Of a stretch of DNA of 39,491 bases, positions 1-8,296 are shown one piece after another; the stretch's first letter is position 1; every line of letters starts with the position of its first letter. The DNA comes from Cupriavidus basilensis (GTDB taxonomy: Bacteria; Pseudomonadota; Gammaproteobacteria; Burkholderiales; Burkholderiaceae), in the NCBI RefSeq assembly GCF_029335485.1, contig NZ_JARJLM010000702.1, positions 1-39,491 of the forward strand, written 5' to 3'. A program made the translations under genes and the position numbers. The notes beneath the pieces are model-generated. The model ran no database searches, was not told the DNA's origin, and saw nothing but the letters and a program-made list of their open reading frames with translations.

Positions 1-1
1 T

Positions 2-118
2 GGGTTGAAGCCGCCCCAGGGACTTGATGCGAGGCGACCGGCTCAGCGCCTGCCTCAGCATGAAGCCTTTGATGTGTTCAAGCATTGGTTGCTGACGGAA
101 TTGGAGATGGTCCGATAA
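2..118 (+). CDS. Partial 3' end of a possible LysR-type regulator
   Basis: An open frame enters from the left edge and ends at TAA 116-118. Its last residues (EAFDVFKHWLLTELEMVR) resemble the usual C-terminal helix of LysR-type regulators of the GcvA kind, where an F..WL..E pattern closes the substrate-binding domain. Only about 38 codons are visible and there is no DNA-binding part, so the family call rests on a short motif. It could also be the tail of another protein. Confidence 0.3.
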   Translation, partial: GLKPPQGLDARRPAQRLPQHEAFDVFKHWLLTELEMVR

Positions 119-329
119 GCGCGTTGCTAACGTAGGTGGACGGGTGCCACCCCATTCGCCGCGTCAGCCAGCCAGTGCCGGCCGGCTCCGCCGCCCGCAT
201 CGCGGCCTCGCCCTTCTTCAGATTCGAGGTGTCGATGCCAATACCGAGGGCGGTGATATCCAGGGTTATTTCTGAGTCGGTAGCTCGGGGCTGCACATTG
301 GCTGCCTCGGAAAAAATGAAACCACCCAT
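78..329 (-). pseudogene. Possible fragment of a phage tail tape-measure protein
   Basis: The N-terminal half of this 83-codon frame contains ITALGIGIDTSNLKKGEAAM. This resembles the beginning of tape-measure proteins, which often carry a 'G(V/I)DTS-LKKGE' segment. After about residue 50 the sequence (WLTRRMGWHPSTYV) no longer looks like that family, so if the call is right it is a decayed end. The proposed start overlaps the terminator hairpin of the next gene and no ribosome binding site is visible. Low confidence. Confidence 0.2.
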
Positions 330-340
330 GTGGGTGGTTG
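311..340 (-). terminator. Rho-independent terminator for the minus-strand gene at 365-736
   Basis: Nine-base perfect inverted repeat (320-328 with 331-339; arm AACCACCCA) with a two-base centre. Read on the minus strand it is followed by TTCATTTTTT, where the T run is the complement of the A run at 311-316. It lies about 25 bases past the stop of the membrane-protein gene. Confidence 0.7.
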
Positions 341-364
341 GAGACTGGCGGGTACTGGGATTTC

Positions 365-736
365 CTAAGGCGTGCGCCTCAGGCTGATGCGCTCTACGCG
401 CTGTCGGTCGCCGGACACACTGCAGTATGCAATGACGCTTGTGGAAGAACCATGCGCGCTCTTTGCTGTGAATCTGAACTGCATCTCTATCGTGCCGTCC
501 GTTGCGCGTCGCAAAGTTTGCGGCGCTTCCTCTATCTCGAAATCGACCGCGTAAGGCGTCGGCGACATCCGGTCGATGGCCTCATAACACGCATATCTCA
601 CAGCATCTTCGATGTCGAGATTACCCGGCTCGTACCAGACGCCGCGAAAGAAGACCATCACCAGCACGACGCCAAGTGCTATCCATACCAGCGGCCGAGC
701 CGTCCTGGCCCACCGACGATCACTTTTGTCCGCCAT
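365..736 (-). CDS. Small single-pass membrane protein, function unknown
   Basis: 123 residues from the ATG at 736. The frame is open upstream to 895, but the start at 736 directly precedes a basic stretch (KSDRRWARTARP) and one hydrophobic segment (WIALGVVLVMVFF, residues about 18-30). The N-in topology this implies is typical of small inner-membrane proteins. The rest, about 90 residues, would be periplasmic, is mixed alpha/beta in character and has two cysteines. A GTGGG stretch upstream is a weak ribosome binding site. A clear terminator follows, so it is probably a single-gene transcript. I do not recognise the family. Confidence 0.65.
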   Translation of the reverse strand: MADKSDRRWARTARPLVWIALGVVLVMVFFRGVWYEPGNLDIEDAVRYACYEAIDRMSPTPYAVDFEIEEAPQTLRRATDGTIEMQFRFTAKSAHGSSTSVIAYCSVSGDRQRVERISLRRTP

Positions 737-991
737 ATCCCACGCCCCGTTCACTTCGCGCGATTCTAGCGGATGAAAAGCGTAGGTGTCTGTGAGCCGC
801 GCCGCTGTTTTGCCCCGCGCAACGGAGGTAACAATAATCCCCCCATTTCGGGTGATGGCGACCGGTAGGCCGCGATGGGAAGATAGGCGGCACAAGCGGG
901 GACCTCCTGCGATGTGAGACCAAATCGCGCACGTTAGTCGTTCGCGAAGCGATTTCTGTAGCCGCGGTCAGTCAACAATCGGCAAATCGAT

Positions 992-1843
992 ATGAGAAAC
1001 AGAGCAGCGTTCTCCGGTCAAGAACTAGATGACTATTTCGCATCGTATGTAGGAATGGAAGGGGGCAACCCAGCAGGGGCCGTGTGGTTCTGCGATAGAA
1101 GTCCGCATCCGTGGAACGAGTCTTTTCAGGCCCCACTGGTGCCGCGAACGGAGCCGCTAGCGTGGGACGCGAATTTCCGCAAGGTCCATTCTGGCATTAT
1201 GGGGAAATGGCAGAGCCATCAACGTATCGCACGCATAATGGCGGCCGCTCGTGCAGAGGTGCTAGGGCTTCGGCTGGGAGACAGCGACTCGAAACAGTAC
1301 TACGGGCATCAGCTCTATGCTCCCGACGGCGCGGAGTTCAAACTGAACCTGTTTCCCCTGCCGGCGCAACTCGATGGCGTCACGCCATGGTCCAAGGCAT
1401 TCCGCGGACAGTCTTCCCTAGTGCCGATCGCTCGCTATCTAGATCTGTGCCGACAAGGTGGCCGTTTCCGCTTTCTAGCAAAAATCTGCGCATACTGGCG
1501 ACCGAAAGTCGTGGTTTGTCTAGGTCAGCGACATACTGAGGACTATGTCCGCGCGTTCGCGCTAGATGGAGTCGCGGCGGAAGATCAACAACTGCAGCCG
1601 GCAGACTTAGTCAAGTCTCTGCGCGTGCTCGTGCGCGACGGCACCACCTGGATCATTTGTCCGGCTCTGGCGGGACCGTCTGCTTTGAACTCAGATGTCT
1701 TGCTAGACGCGTTTGGGAGGATGTTGGCTACGAGGCTTGAACTAGCCGACTTCAGCAGACAGGGCGCTATCGGCAGTTCTTCAGGATGCTGCGAAGTTGA
1801 GGGCAGACGTCAATCCAGCAATCTTGCTTCGATCATGCGCTAA
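992..1843 (+). CDS. Unrecognised 283-residue protein with a possible uracil-DNA-glycosylase-like fold
   Basis: The frame is intact from ATG 992 to the stop at 1843. Several short blocks occur in the order expected of the uracil-DNA glycosylase superfamily: a strand ending in WFCDRSPHPW (residues about 32-41) where these enzymes carry the first active-site loop, NLFPLP (about 119) like their N-containing motif, PKVVVCLG (about 172) like the 'kP.vivaLG' strand, and IICPALAGPSALNSD near residue 222 where the HPS-type motif normally sits. None of the catalytic motifs is canonical, so the fold is a guess and the activity unknown. Codon choice is less GC-biased than in the metabolic genes further right, which suggests acquisition. 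No good ribosome binding site precedes the ATG. A strong hairpin follows the stop. Confidence 0.6.
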   Translation: MRNRAAFSGQELDDYFASYVGMEGGNPAGAVWFCDRSPHPWNESFQAPLVPRTEPLAWDANFRKVHSGIMGKWQSHQRIARIMAAARAEVLGLRLGDSDSKQYYGHQLYAPDGAEFKLNLFPLPAQLDGVTPWSKAFRGQSSLVPIARYLDLCRQGGRFRFLAKICAYWRPKVVVCLGQRHTEDYVRAFALDGVAAEDQQLQPADLVKSLRVLVRDGTTWIICPALAGPSALNSDVLLDAFGRMLATRLELADFSRQGAIGSSSGCCEVEGRRQSSNLASIMR

Positions 1844-1857
1844 GCGGTGCCTGGGCG

Positions 1858-1893
1858 GTATGCTCGCCCAACTCTCTGCTTGGGCGAGCATAC
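1858..1893. terminator. Strong perfect hairpin just after the 992-1843 gene
   Basis: Fourteen paired bases (1858-1871 with 1880-1893; arm GTATGCTCGCCCAA) around an eight-base loop, 14 bases after the stop codon. There is no T run on either side, so it may be a transcript-stabilising stem or a symmetric protein-binding or recombination site rather than a classical terminator. Confidence 0.5.
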
Positions 1894-3244
1894 GGCGCAT
1901 GCCGGTCACTGTTATCGCGGCCACGCTTGGCCTCGTGATGCAGGCGAGCGATTTTTTCCGCAGACCCGTCAAAGAATCCATGATCGCAGTGCAAATCTGC
2001 GGCTTCCTCCATGGACTACATTGATGGGGAATTGGCAGCGCTCCCCGAGCTGTCGCGTACAGTCCTTCGATGGGGAACTACGCGTCGGTTCTCGACTTGC
2101 CAGCCGTTGGTACCTTGCGTGTCCGAGTGTCGGGCTCTACCGTCTTTTCCGCTTCCCCGCTCGACTCGCCAAGACTCTCGCTCCGAGGATGCGCACACTG
2201 GATCGTGATTGCTTGCCAACTTTGGCCGACAAATCTTGAATAGCGGCAGCTCAAAAGCTGCCAGACACCAGGCCCCACAGGATGTAGGCCAGGCTAAGTA
2301 TCAGCAGGCAAGCCGCCACGCCAGGTGGTACCGCGTTCTGCGGTGCGGCGAGCCGGAATGGAAGTGACCGATAGATTGCTTAGGGGTAATGCACTTAGCT
2401 CGATGGCGTGGGGGGCGGTGGGATCGCCGAGGACGAGAAGATCGCAATACCTTATGAGTGGGCGGAGCATTGGCGCGCTCGCCTGATGGCCTTAAGAATC
2501 GAGTGGTCCCGGTGTGTGATGCGAGGGTAGTCTTGGCCAGAGGGACTTTTCTCCAGCATGACGAGTTGATGATACGGCAGGGAGTCAGGGTCCACAGGAT
2601 TCTTCCCAGCCGCTCTCGCGATCGAGGTCTACCGTCCCCTTCACACGAGAATTGATGCGTTCAACCGCATTGAGAGCGCAAGCTGGTTACCAGCTCGCCT
2701 CGTTCATGGCGAAAGCAATCGAAAGTCAACTTCGTGACGAGGCGAAAAAGGGGAAAAAGAAGTCCAGCGCTCGAGTACAAGAGGAGCTCGATTATTTTTA
2801 GGCCCTGTACCAGGTCGAGACCTTCGCCGGGGGAGAACTGCCGTACGGTGAGCGGCCGCACCCCGCTTGAGCAACAGGCCGATCGTACTCAGGCTGTGCT
2901 GAAGCTAGCGCTTACGTCTCTCCAAAGATGATCGTCTCCTACTAGGTGGATGATTGGGGGATCAATCTTCAACACCACAAGCTTAACGATGCTCAGTTGT
3001 ATGATCGGAATTGTCGTATTCACCTACGAATTCCTGGGCCATTTTTCAGCGGACTCTATACAACAATCCTAACGTCGGTCAAATTAGGGTAGCCGTTCCG
3101 AACGTTGGAAGGAAGCGTTAGGGATATAAGAACGCCCCGGCGCTGGCGGCGAATTACCATCTATGGCCACAAACGCCCTATGTCGCGCCGTATAGATGAC
3201 GCGTCGGCGGCAGCCAGCCGGAAACCAAGAATCAGGAGACAAAC
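1894..3244. other. 1.35 kb with no convincing gene
   Basis: Open frames here are short, overlap on both strands and lack ribosome binding sites. The only stretch with a protein-like composition is the 48-codon frame at 2655-2801, listed separately. An imperfect dyad (TTCCGAACGTTGGAA, 3096-3110) with LysR-style T-N11-A spacing lies about 135 bases before the Bug receptor gene and may be an operator. The rest looks like decayed sequence. Confidence 0.5.
2655..2801 (+). CDS. Possible small lysine-rich protein, 48 residues
   Basis: ATG 2655 to TAG 2799-2801. The product is helical and charged (…SQLRDEAKKGKKKSS…) and ends ARVQEELDYF. The composition is protein-like, but there is no clear ribosome binding site. 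It may be a remnant of a larger gene or chance. Confidence 0.2.
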   Translation: MRSTALRAQAGYQLASFMAKAIESQLRDEAKKGKKKSSARVQEELDYF

Positions 3245-4249
3245 ATGGATACGACACGTCCGGATCCGCGAGGCCGTGCATGGCTGGCCGTTGCTGCGAT
3301 GGCACTCGCTAGCACTGCCCTGTGGGGGAATTCTGGCATCGCCAAGGCTGATGCCTGGCCCTCCCGTCCGATCCAGTTGCTGATTCCTTACCCGCCCGGT
3401 GGTAGCGCCGATCTGCTGGCACGTCCGGTGGCCGCGAAGCTGCAGGAGCGGCTGGGCCAGCCCGTCGTGCTGGACTACCGTCCCGGCGCAGGTGGCACCA
3501 TTGCTAGCCAGATGGCGGCTCGCGCCAAGCCAGACGGCTACACGTTGATCATGGTGTTGGCAGCACACGCCATCAATGCCAGCCTCTATCCCAAGCTGCC
3601 CTACGACACACGCAAGGACTTTGCACCGGTTTCGTTGGTCGCCAACCTGCCGATGATCCTCGCGGGAAGTCCGTCGCTGAGTGCCAACACGGTACCGGAG
3701 CTTATCGCGCAAGCCAAGGCATCGCCCGGCAAGCTCACGTTTGGCTCGGCCGGCAACGGCAATACTGGACATCTCGCTGGCGAGTTTTTCGACTCGGTCA
3801 CCGGCATCAAAATGACCCACGTCCCGTACAAGGGCAGTGCGCAGGTGGTGACCGCGATGCTGTCCGGCGAAATCCAGCTCACGTTCGATAGCATCTCTAC
3901 CACTTTGCCACATGTGCGCAGCGGCAAGCTGCGCGCGCTGGCCGTCACTGGCAGCAAGCGCGCGGCAGTGGCACCTGAAGTTCCCACGCTTGCAGAAGCC
4001 GGCGTTCCGGGCATCAGTATCACCGGTTGGTATGCAATGTTGGCGCCGGCGGGAGCGCCGCCGCTCGTGGTAGACCGCCTCAGCCGAGAGATTTCCTCGG
4101 TGCTGAAGGAGCCAGATCTCAAGGCGACGCTGGCCGCCAGTGGCTACGAGCCGGTTGGATCGACGCCTGAGGTCCTGCGTACGCATATCGACGCTGAAAT
4201 CACGCGGTGGGGCAAGGTCGTGAAGGACTCCGGTGCGCAGATCCAGTGA
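3245..4249 (+). CDS. Bug/TctC-family periplasmic solute receptor
   Basis: 334 residues, the normal size for the tripartite tricarboxylate receptor (Bug) family. A signal peptide (residues 1 to about 36, ending AKADA) precedes the mature start WPSRPIQLLIPYPPGGSADL. That stretch is the family's first beta strand and its ligand-pinning 'YPPGG.-D' loop. The second hallmark, RPGAGGTIAS, follows near residue 80, and HVPYKGS lies near residue 196. Such proteins bind small carboxylates in the periplasm and in betaproteobacteria are usually orphans without TctAB, as here. AGGAGA lies 6 bases before the ATG. No catabolic gene is adjacent, so the ligand is unknown. The upstream dyad at 3096-3110 may regulate it. 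Confidence 0.9.
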   Translation: MDTTRPDPRGRAWLAVAAMALASTALWGNSGIAKADAWPSRPIQLLIPYPPGGSADLLARPVAAKLQERLGQPVVLDYRPGAGGTIASQMAARAKPDGYTLIMVLAAHAINASLYPKLPYDTRKDFAPVSLVANLPMILAGSPSLSANTVPELIAQAKASPGKLTFGSAGNGNTGHLAGEFFDSVTGIKMTHVPYKGSAQVVTAMLSGEIQLTFDSISTTLPHVRSGKLRALAVTGSKRAAVAPEVPTLAEAGVPGISITGWYAMLAPAGAPPLVVDRLSREISSVLKEPDLKATLAASGYEPVGSTPEVLRTHIDAEITRWGKVVKDSGAQIQ

Positions 4250-4627
4250 GCCAACTCGTCCAAATGTAGGTCTCGATCCACAATGGACTTCGGCCGCACG
4301 ATAACCCCGTCTTGACTGAAGCCGACTCAGCCTAGCAACCGCATAGGCTGTTGCTGCCAGCTTTTCCAATGCTCAGCCTTCGGATCATCGACAAAGCGCA
4401 AAAGAGCCGTAGGCGAATGACGTTGCGAGGTAGTAGTTTCTCGGGCGCGTACCGGACAGCGTAGTTGCGGAACCGGTCAGTACCGAACACGGGCTTTTGT
4501 CCGATCCAGCACAGCAGCGGGCCGTTGGGCGCTGCACGGTTAGTCGAGGTACGCGCGCCGCAGGGCAAGAACGATGCGGTCGGCCCGGCGGGGCGCTGCA
4601 GCCTGTCACACTCTACTGGAAGGTCAA
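4250..4627. other. Non-coding gap with a decayed recombinase-like snippet at its end
   Basis: No supportable gene. At 4606-4645 the plus strand reads VTLYWKVNHSFQAC in one frame. This resembles TTLYWQIKRFFQAG in the recombinase remnant at 8665-8710, and the DNA also matches over about 37 bases. Confidence 0.35.
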
Positions 4628-4924
4628 TCACTCTTTCCAGGCCTGCGCGCCGATGGACGCGTACGACCCGGTAAAGCCAGAGGGGAGTCCCGTTGGCTGA
4701 CATCTCTCCGCGGCGCCGCTGCTGGCGGACTGCGCATAGTGCTTGCCCTTCTCCGAGTTTGGTGCAGTACCACACCAAAGACGATGGCCATCGGGCCCCA
4801 ATGGACCATGGCCTTGCCAATGCGACTTCTTGCGCGCGACAGCAGCGTCAAGAATGCACGACCACGTCCAGACACCGAAGCCAAGCGGCCAAACCGGCAG
4901 AGCCAGCACAAGTAGTAGTTCCAT
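4628..4924 (-). CDS. Hypothetical small membrane protein, possibly frameshifted
   Basis: The start is well supported: ATG 4924 has GGGAGGA six bases upstream. The product begins MELLLVLALPVWPLGFGVW, a hydrophobic segment followed by a short basic region (ARKKSHW). After about residue 37 the frame turns into low-information sequence, while the neighbouring frame continues with a second hydrophobic stretch (GPMAIVFGVVL). A one-base frameshift near 4815-4830 in a two-helix protein would explain this. I cannot tell an intact 98-residue protein from a broken one and do not recognise the family. Confidence 0.4.
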   Translation of the reverse strand: MELLLVLALPVWPLGFGVWTWSCILDAAVARKKSHWQGHGPLGPDGHRLWCGTAPNSEKGKHYAQSASSGAAERCQPTGLPSGFTGSYASIGAQAWKE

Positions 4925-5360
4925 CACGTGTCCTCCCAGGGCTCGACGCTGAGACTAGGGACGTGAATGGGAGTGGCTAATGCAGCGCAGCTTGCGCAGC
5001 GCTTTGATCTTATCAACGGCGAAGTCGTCTACCTCTACAAGTACGCCGCCGTCGCCGAGCGAGCACCACCTGGACCGGGTGGGGTTCCGTTCAAAGAGCG
5101 GAGGCCTATCCGTCTCGGTCTGCTGCGCGACTTGACAAAGGCTCTGCCGCAGCACCAGGGGAGTGTTCTCGACGATCAGTTTCAAAAGGACGGCGACCAC
5201 ATGACATCCGCCACATTCAGCGAGCCGCCCTCTTGGTGTGTGCGTATTCTCGATAGTGATTGCGCAATTCTGCTGTTTCCTGGGAAAACCTCATTTATTG
5301 TGTAGTCAAAGCCGTCGACGTTGCAATCGTTTTCAATTCAATCGGTGCAGGGAAGCGAGA

Positions 5361-5642
5361 ATGCCGAACGACGCAGGGAAGAGTAGACGGGCTGGAGGCG
5401 TCTCGGTGAGAAGCGAATCAGAAGAAAACTATCCCGAATGGGTGATGGGTGCCGACGATCAGCGTCGGTTGCGATGGATTGAAGCTCAGAGCGCGACGGT
5501 GACGTGTGTGAGCGAGTTGAGCGGCAACACCTACTTTAGCGAATGGCGTGTCGTTCGAAGCGATGCATGGGGTGAAGCGAAGGAAGTGCTTGGGCGCGGC
5601 GCCACCGTCCCGGAGGCGATCGATGCTGCCATTGGGAGTTGA
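5361..5642 (+). CDS. Hypothetical protein, 93 residues
   Basis: The start at ATG 5361 is chosen because GGGAAGCGAGA lies directly upstream; the longer open frame back to 5238 has no such signal. The product is soluble, acidic-basic mixed and has three tryptophans (WVMGADDQRRLRWIEA, EWRVVRSDAWGEA). It ends with TVPEAIDAAIGS, a helix common at the end of small DUF-type proteins of this order. No motif gives a function. It stands alone between remnants. Confidence 0.55.
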   Translation: MPNDAGKSRRAGGVSVRSESEENYPEWVMGADDQRRLRWIEAQSATVTCVSELSGNTYFSEWRVVRSDAWGEAKEVLGRGATVPEAIDAAIGS

Positions 5643-5868
5643 TCGCCGGCGGGATGGGGCCTCGGCTAGGCAGTCAGGCACCGCGCACGCTGCTTGCATC
5701 GTGGCTAGCCCCATTGCTCTCCGGACGTGCGATCCGGAAGCGCTCGCATTTCGCTCGGCGGAGCATTTCCGAAAGGGATGACGTTGCACCGGGTCGCTGC
5801 GACGTGAACAGCCTGATCGGTGATCGTGAACGCCGAGACCAGTCTGCACGCGACCCCTGGGCCGGCCT

Positions 5869-6756
5869 TCACACTAAAAGGCGAGCCGACATTGCTGCAC
5901 TTCGGCAGCATGTCTCCACCCGGCGGAGATGGCGCGATTCGGGATGCGTGAGGAGCCACAGATCCGTCTCGCACTTGTCAAGTGGCTCGGTCAGGTGAAC
6001 AACATCGCTGCGCCCATCGGCCAGGAACAAGGGCACGATGCCCACGCCAAGCCCGAGTGCAGCCAGTTCCAGCACGGAAAGGATGCTGTTGACGCGGTAG
6101 CGCGGGGCTGCCTTGGGAAAGTAGCGCTTGCGCCAAACTACCGAAGGGTGTTCGGGTAGCGCATCGTCGGGCGCGATCCAGTCGGCCCTGCCAGCCTCGA
6201 CCTCGGCAAATTTGGTCACGCTGCCTCTCTTGGCCGCGTAGAGCGCGACGCGGATTGGCCCGATGTGCTTGCCCACCAAGTGCTGCGGCGGGCGCTTGGT
6301 CGCCTGCACCGCAATATCAGCATCACGCCGGGTCAGGCTGGCCAGTCCGTTGCCTGTATGGAGTTCGTAGCTCAGTTGGGGATGAGCCTTCTGCAGGCTG
6401 CGTAATGCGGGCGCGACCAGGCCGTGCAGGACGGTGTCGGTCGTCGTGATCCGCACCGTGCCCGAGATCGGTGCCGGCGCTGCCTCGACGGATGAGCGTG
6501 CCGCTTCCAGCGCCACCTCCATCTGCTCGGCGTGCTCGGCCAGTTGGGTGGCCAACTCCGTTGCGAGGTAGCCCGAACGCGTTCGCTCGAACAAGAGACG
6601 CCCCAGGCCGCGCTCGATGCGCTGCAGTGAGCGGAACACAGCGGAGGCATCCACGCCGAGGCGTTCCGCTGCCGTCGCCAGGCTCCCACCGCGCACCAGC
6701 GCGAGTGTCACCTCCAAGTCCCCAGGGGACATTCTGTATTGCGTCTTCGCAATCAT
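5869..6756 (-). CDS. LysR-family transcriptional regulator
   Basis: 295 residues from ATG 6756, the usual family length; ATG 6732 is an alternative. Residues about 10-68 form the winged helix-turn-helix (GGSLATAAERLGVDASAVFR, then LQRIERGLGRLLFERTRSG). The rest is a substrate-binding domain (SGTVRITTTDTV onward) that senses a small molecule and controls target promoters. The open frame extends upstream to 7074 through an unrelated hydrophobic stretch, so the start was set by where LysR homology begins. It lies on the same strand as, and downstream of, the LysE exporter gene and a MarR remnant. It could control the exporter, but the usual divergent layout is absent. Confidence 0.85.
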   Translation of the reverse strand: MIAKTQYRMSPGDLEVTLALVRGGSLATAAERLGVDASAVFRSLQRIERGLGRLLFERTRSGYLATELATQLAEHAEQMEVALEAARSSVEAAPAPISGTVRITTTDTVLHGLVAPALRSLQKAHPQLSYELHTGNGLASLTRRDADIAVQATKRPPQHLVGKHIGPIRVALYAAKRGSVTKFAEVEAGRADWIAPDDALPEHPSVVWRKRYFPKAAPRYRVNSILSVLELAALGLGVGIVPLFLADGRSDVVHLTEPLDKCETDLWLLTHPESRHLRRVETCCRSAAMSARLLV

Positions 6757-6949
6757 AGCTTGCCATTCGGCCGCAGCGAGTGCGGGATAGCCATAAACGA
6801 TCAGACTAGAAACGACGATTCCGGTCAGGATGATCCCCAGGACTGCGTGTGTGATCCAGCGGCAGAAGGGGATTTTCAAGATTTCACGTCTGGTTGGATG
6901 ACCAGTTCGATTGATTATGGGACGAGCATGTGCGAACGGATTCGTATCG

Positions 6950-7231
6950 TCAACGCTTGCGGCCTTCCCGAATCCGTTCAGCATGGCTCCACTGGAGCGC
7001 ACAATAGTCTTCAAGAAATCGCTGGAGCAGCGCCACGTCGGTATCGCCGTAGCGTTCGAGCAATTCCAGGCCACCCGCCTGGATCGGCCCCCAGAGCGCG
7101 CTCACGGCGCGCTTCGCGGAAGGGGGTGGCTCGACCAGCACGCCCCGGCGGTCATGTGGGTCGTCGGCACGCCCGACATTTTTTCTGCTGCACTGGGCGG
7201 CACAGCTGCGGCTTGGCGCCGGCAACCTCAT
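6950..7231 (-). pseudogene. C-terminal remnant of a MarR-family regulator
   Basis: From about residue 19 the frame reads RADDPHDRRGVLVEP, the beta-hairpin wing of MarR proteins with its typical DP.DRR motif. It continues with SALWGPIQAGGLELLERYGD and ALLQRFLEDYCALQWSHAER, the dimerisation helices. The first two thirds of the domain, including the recognition helix, are absent. The fragment abuts the end of the LysE gene, so a deletion or rearrangement joined the two. It cannot bind DNA as it stands. Confidence 0.65.
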
Positions 7232-7851
7232 CGGCTTGTCGCCATGCGCACTCCCAGCCCCACCAGAGCAGCGCCCATCAGTGCATCGACAGGTTTACGA
7301 ATGCGCGCATAGACAGAGCGCACGACGCCCACAGAGAAGAAGGAGGCCAGCAAACACATCCATGTGCCGGTGATACAGAACACCACGGCCACCACTGCCG
7401 CATACACCCACGACGGCGCTCCCACAGGTAGCAAAGTGACGAACAAGGTCGCGAAGAAGGTTGCGGTCTTGGGATTGGTGATTCCCACCAGGAATCCTCT
7501 GCGCCATGCCTGCCCCGCGCGGAGGGGCGGCGCCTGTGCGATGTCTTGGGTCCCTGCTCGTGCACGAAGGGCTCCCGCCAGCATGCGCACGCCAAGGTAG
7601 ATCAGATAGGCCGCGCCGGCCAGCCGGATACCTTCATAGAGCCAGAAAAACTGCTGTATCAGCAGTCCGAAGCCGAACACCGCCAGGCTTGCCCAAATGG
7701 CCACGGCACAGGTGATTCCCAGGCCGACGAACACACCGGAACGGCGCTCACTCAACGAATGAGAGGTCACCGCCACGAAGTCTGGCCCGGGGCTGGCGCA
7801 AGCCAGAAGAATGATGCCCGAGAGAGCGAGAAGCTGAGGAAGGTAATCCAT
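7228..7851 (-). CDS. LysE/RhtB-family amino-acid exporter
   Basis: 207 residues from ATG 7851, matching the family length of about 205. The longer frame to 7905 adds a non-homologous leader. The N-terminal segment LLALSGIILLACASPGPDFV contains the family motif with SPGPD at about residues 21-25. Six hydrophobic segments follow, including LAGAAYLIYLGVRML and the conserved GFLVGITNPKTATFF loop (NPK, residues about 124-126). Members export amino acids or homoserine-lactone-like compounds through the inner membrane by proton exchange; the substrate is unknown here. Downstream on the same strand are the MarR remnant and LysR regulator. The ribosome binding site is weak. Confidence 0.88.
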   Translation of the reverse strand: MDYLPQLLALSGIILLACASPGPDFVAVTSHSLSERRSGVFVGLGITCAVAIWASLAVFGFGLLIQQFFWLYEGIRLAGAAYLIYLGVRMLAGALRARAGTQDIAQAPPLRAGQAWRRGFLVGITNPKTATFFATLFVTLLPVGAPSWVYAAVVAVVFCITGTWMCLLASFFSVGVVRSVYARIRKPVDALMGAALVGLGVRMATSR

Positions 7852-8026
7852 GGCCGTGGGGTCAATGTGTTTGGAGAAGGACGTGAAGCTCACGCAGCTT
7901 GGCATTCAGCAGGAGGTGCCATGGGGCACCTTACCACCGCGCGGGTTTGCCGCTTCTGCCATGCAATGGCAAAACGGGTCGCCCAGCTCGCCGCTGCGCT
8001 GGCCCTCCATTCCGTGTGTCGGCGAT

Positions 8027-8296
8027 CTATTCACCGAACTCTAGCTGACTGCGCGGCGCCTGCGGGCATTGCGCATCCAGTGATTCGCGGTACTTTACAC
8101 AGCCGCGCATGAACTGCGGCCAGTCGGGGACGAGCGGCACATGGTTGACCTGTTCGGGGAGCAAAGCCCACAAGTGCGGGTGATACCAGCACAGGTCATG
8201 GCCGGAGGTGTCGCGGTGGGTGCGGATGCCGGCGCGCAGTGTCTTCACTTCGGCGATGAGCTGTTCGCGCGTCATGGTGTCGAGGTCCTTGTCCAT
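8027..8296 (-). CDS. Conserved-looking hypothetical protein, 89 residues
   Basis: ATG 8296 has CGGAGAG four bases upstream. Residues 1-25 form a charged helix (MDKDLDTMTREQLIAEVKTL) that could pair as a coiled coil. The middle is rich in W, H and C (DTSGHDLCWYHPHLWALLPE), and a cysteine-containing C-terminal tail follows (FMRGCVKYRESLDAQCPQ). The HDLCWYHPHLW cluster could bind a metal, but this is inference. I recall similar small proteins near mobile-element genes in Cupriavidus, which fits the recombinase remnant nearby, but I cannot name a function. Confidence 0.6.
   Translation of the reverse strand: MDKDLDTMTREQLIAEVKTLRAGIRTHRDTSGHDLCWYHPHLWALLPEQVNHVPLVPDWPQFMRGCVKYRESLDAQCPQAPRSQLEFGE

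Noticed and set aside
3161-4369. 402-codon minus-strand frame opposite the Bug receptor
   Set aside because: It is the antisense of a clear Bug gene, rich in R/H/Q, and has no recognisable motif or start signal.
4967-5305. 112-codon plus frame and the 81-codon minus frame opposite it
   Set aside because: Neither has a good ribosome binding site or recognisable motif, and they overlap, so at most one could be real. Left out for lack of support.
6739-7431. 230-codon plus-strand frame opposite LysR/MarR/LysE
   Set aside because: Composition (HRRSRH-rich) is that of a shadow frame; the minus strand has clear families.
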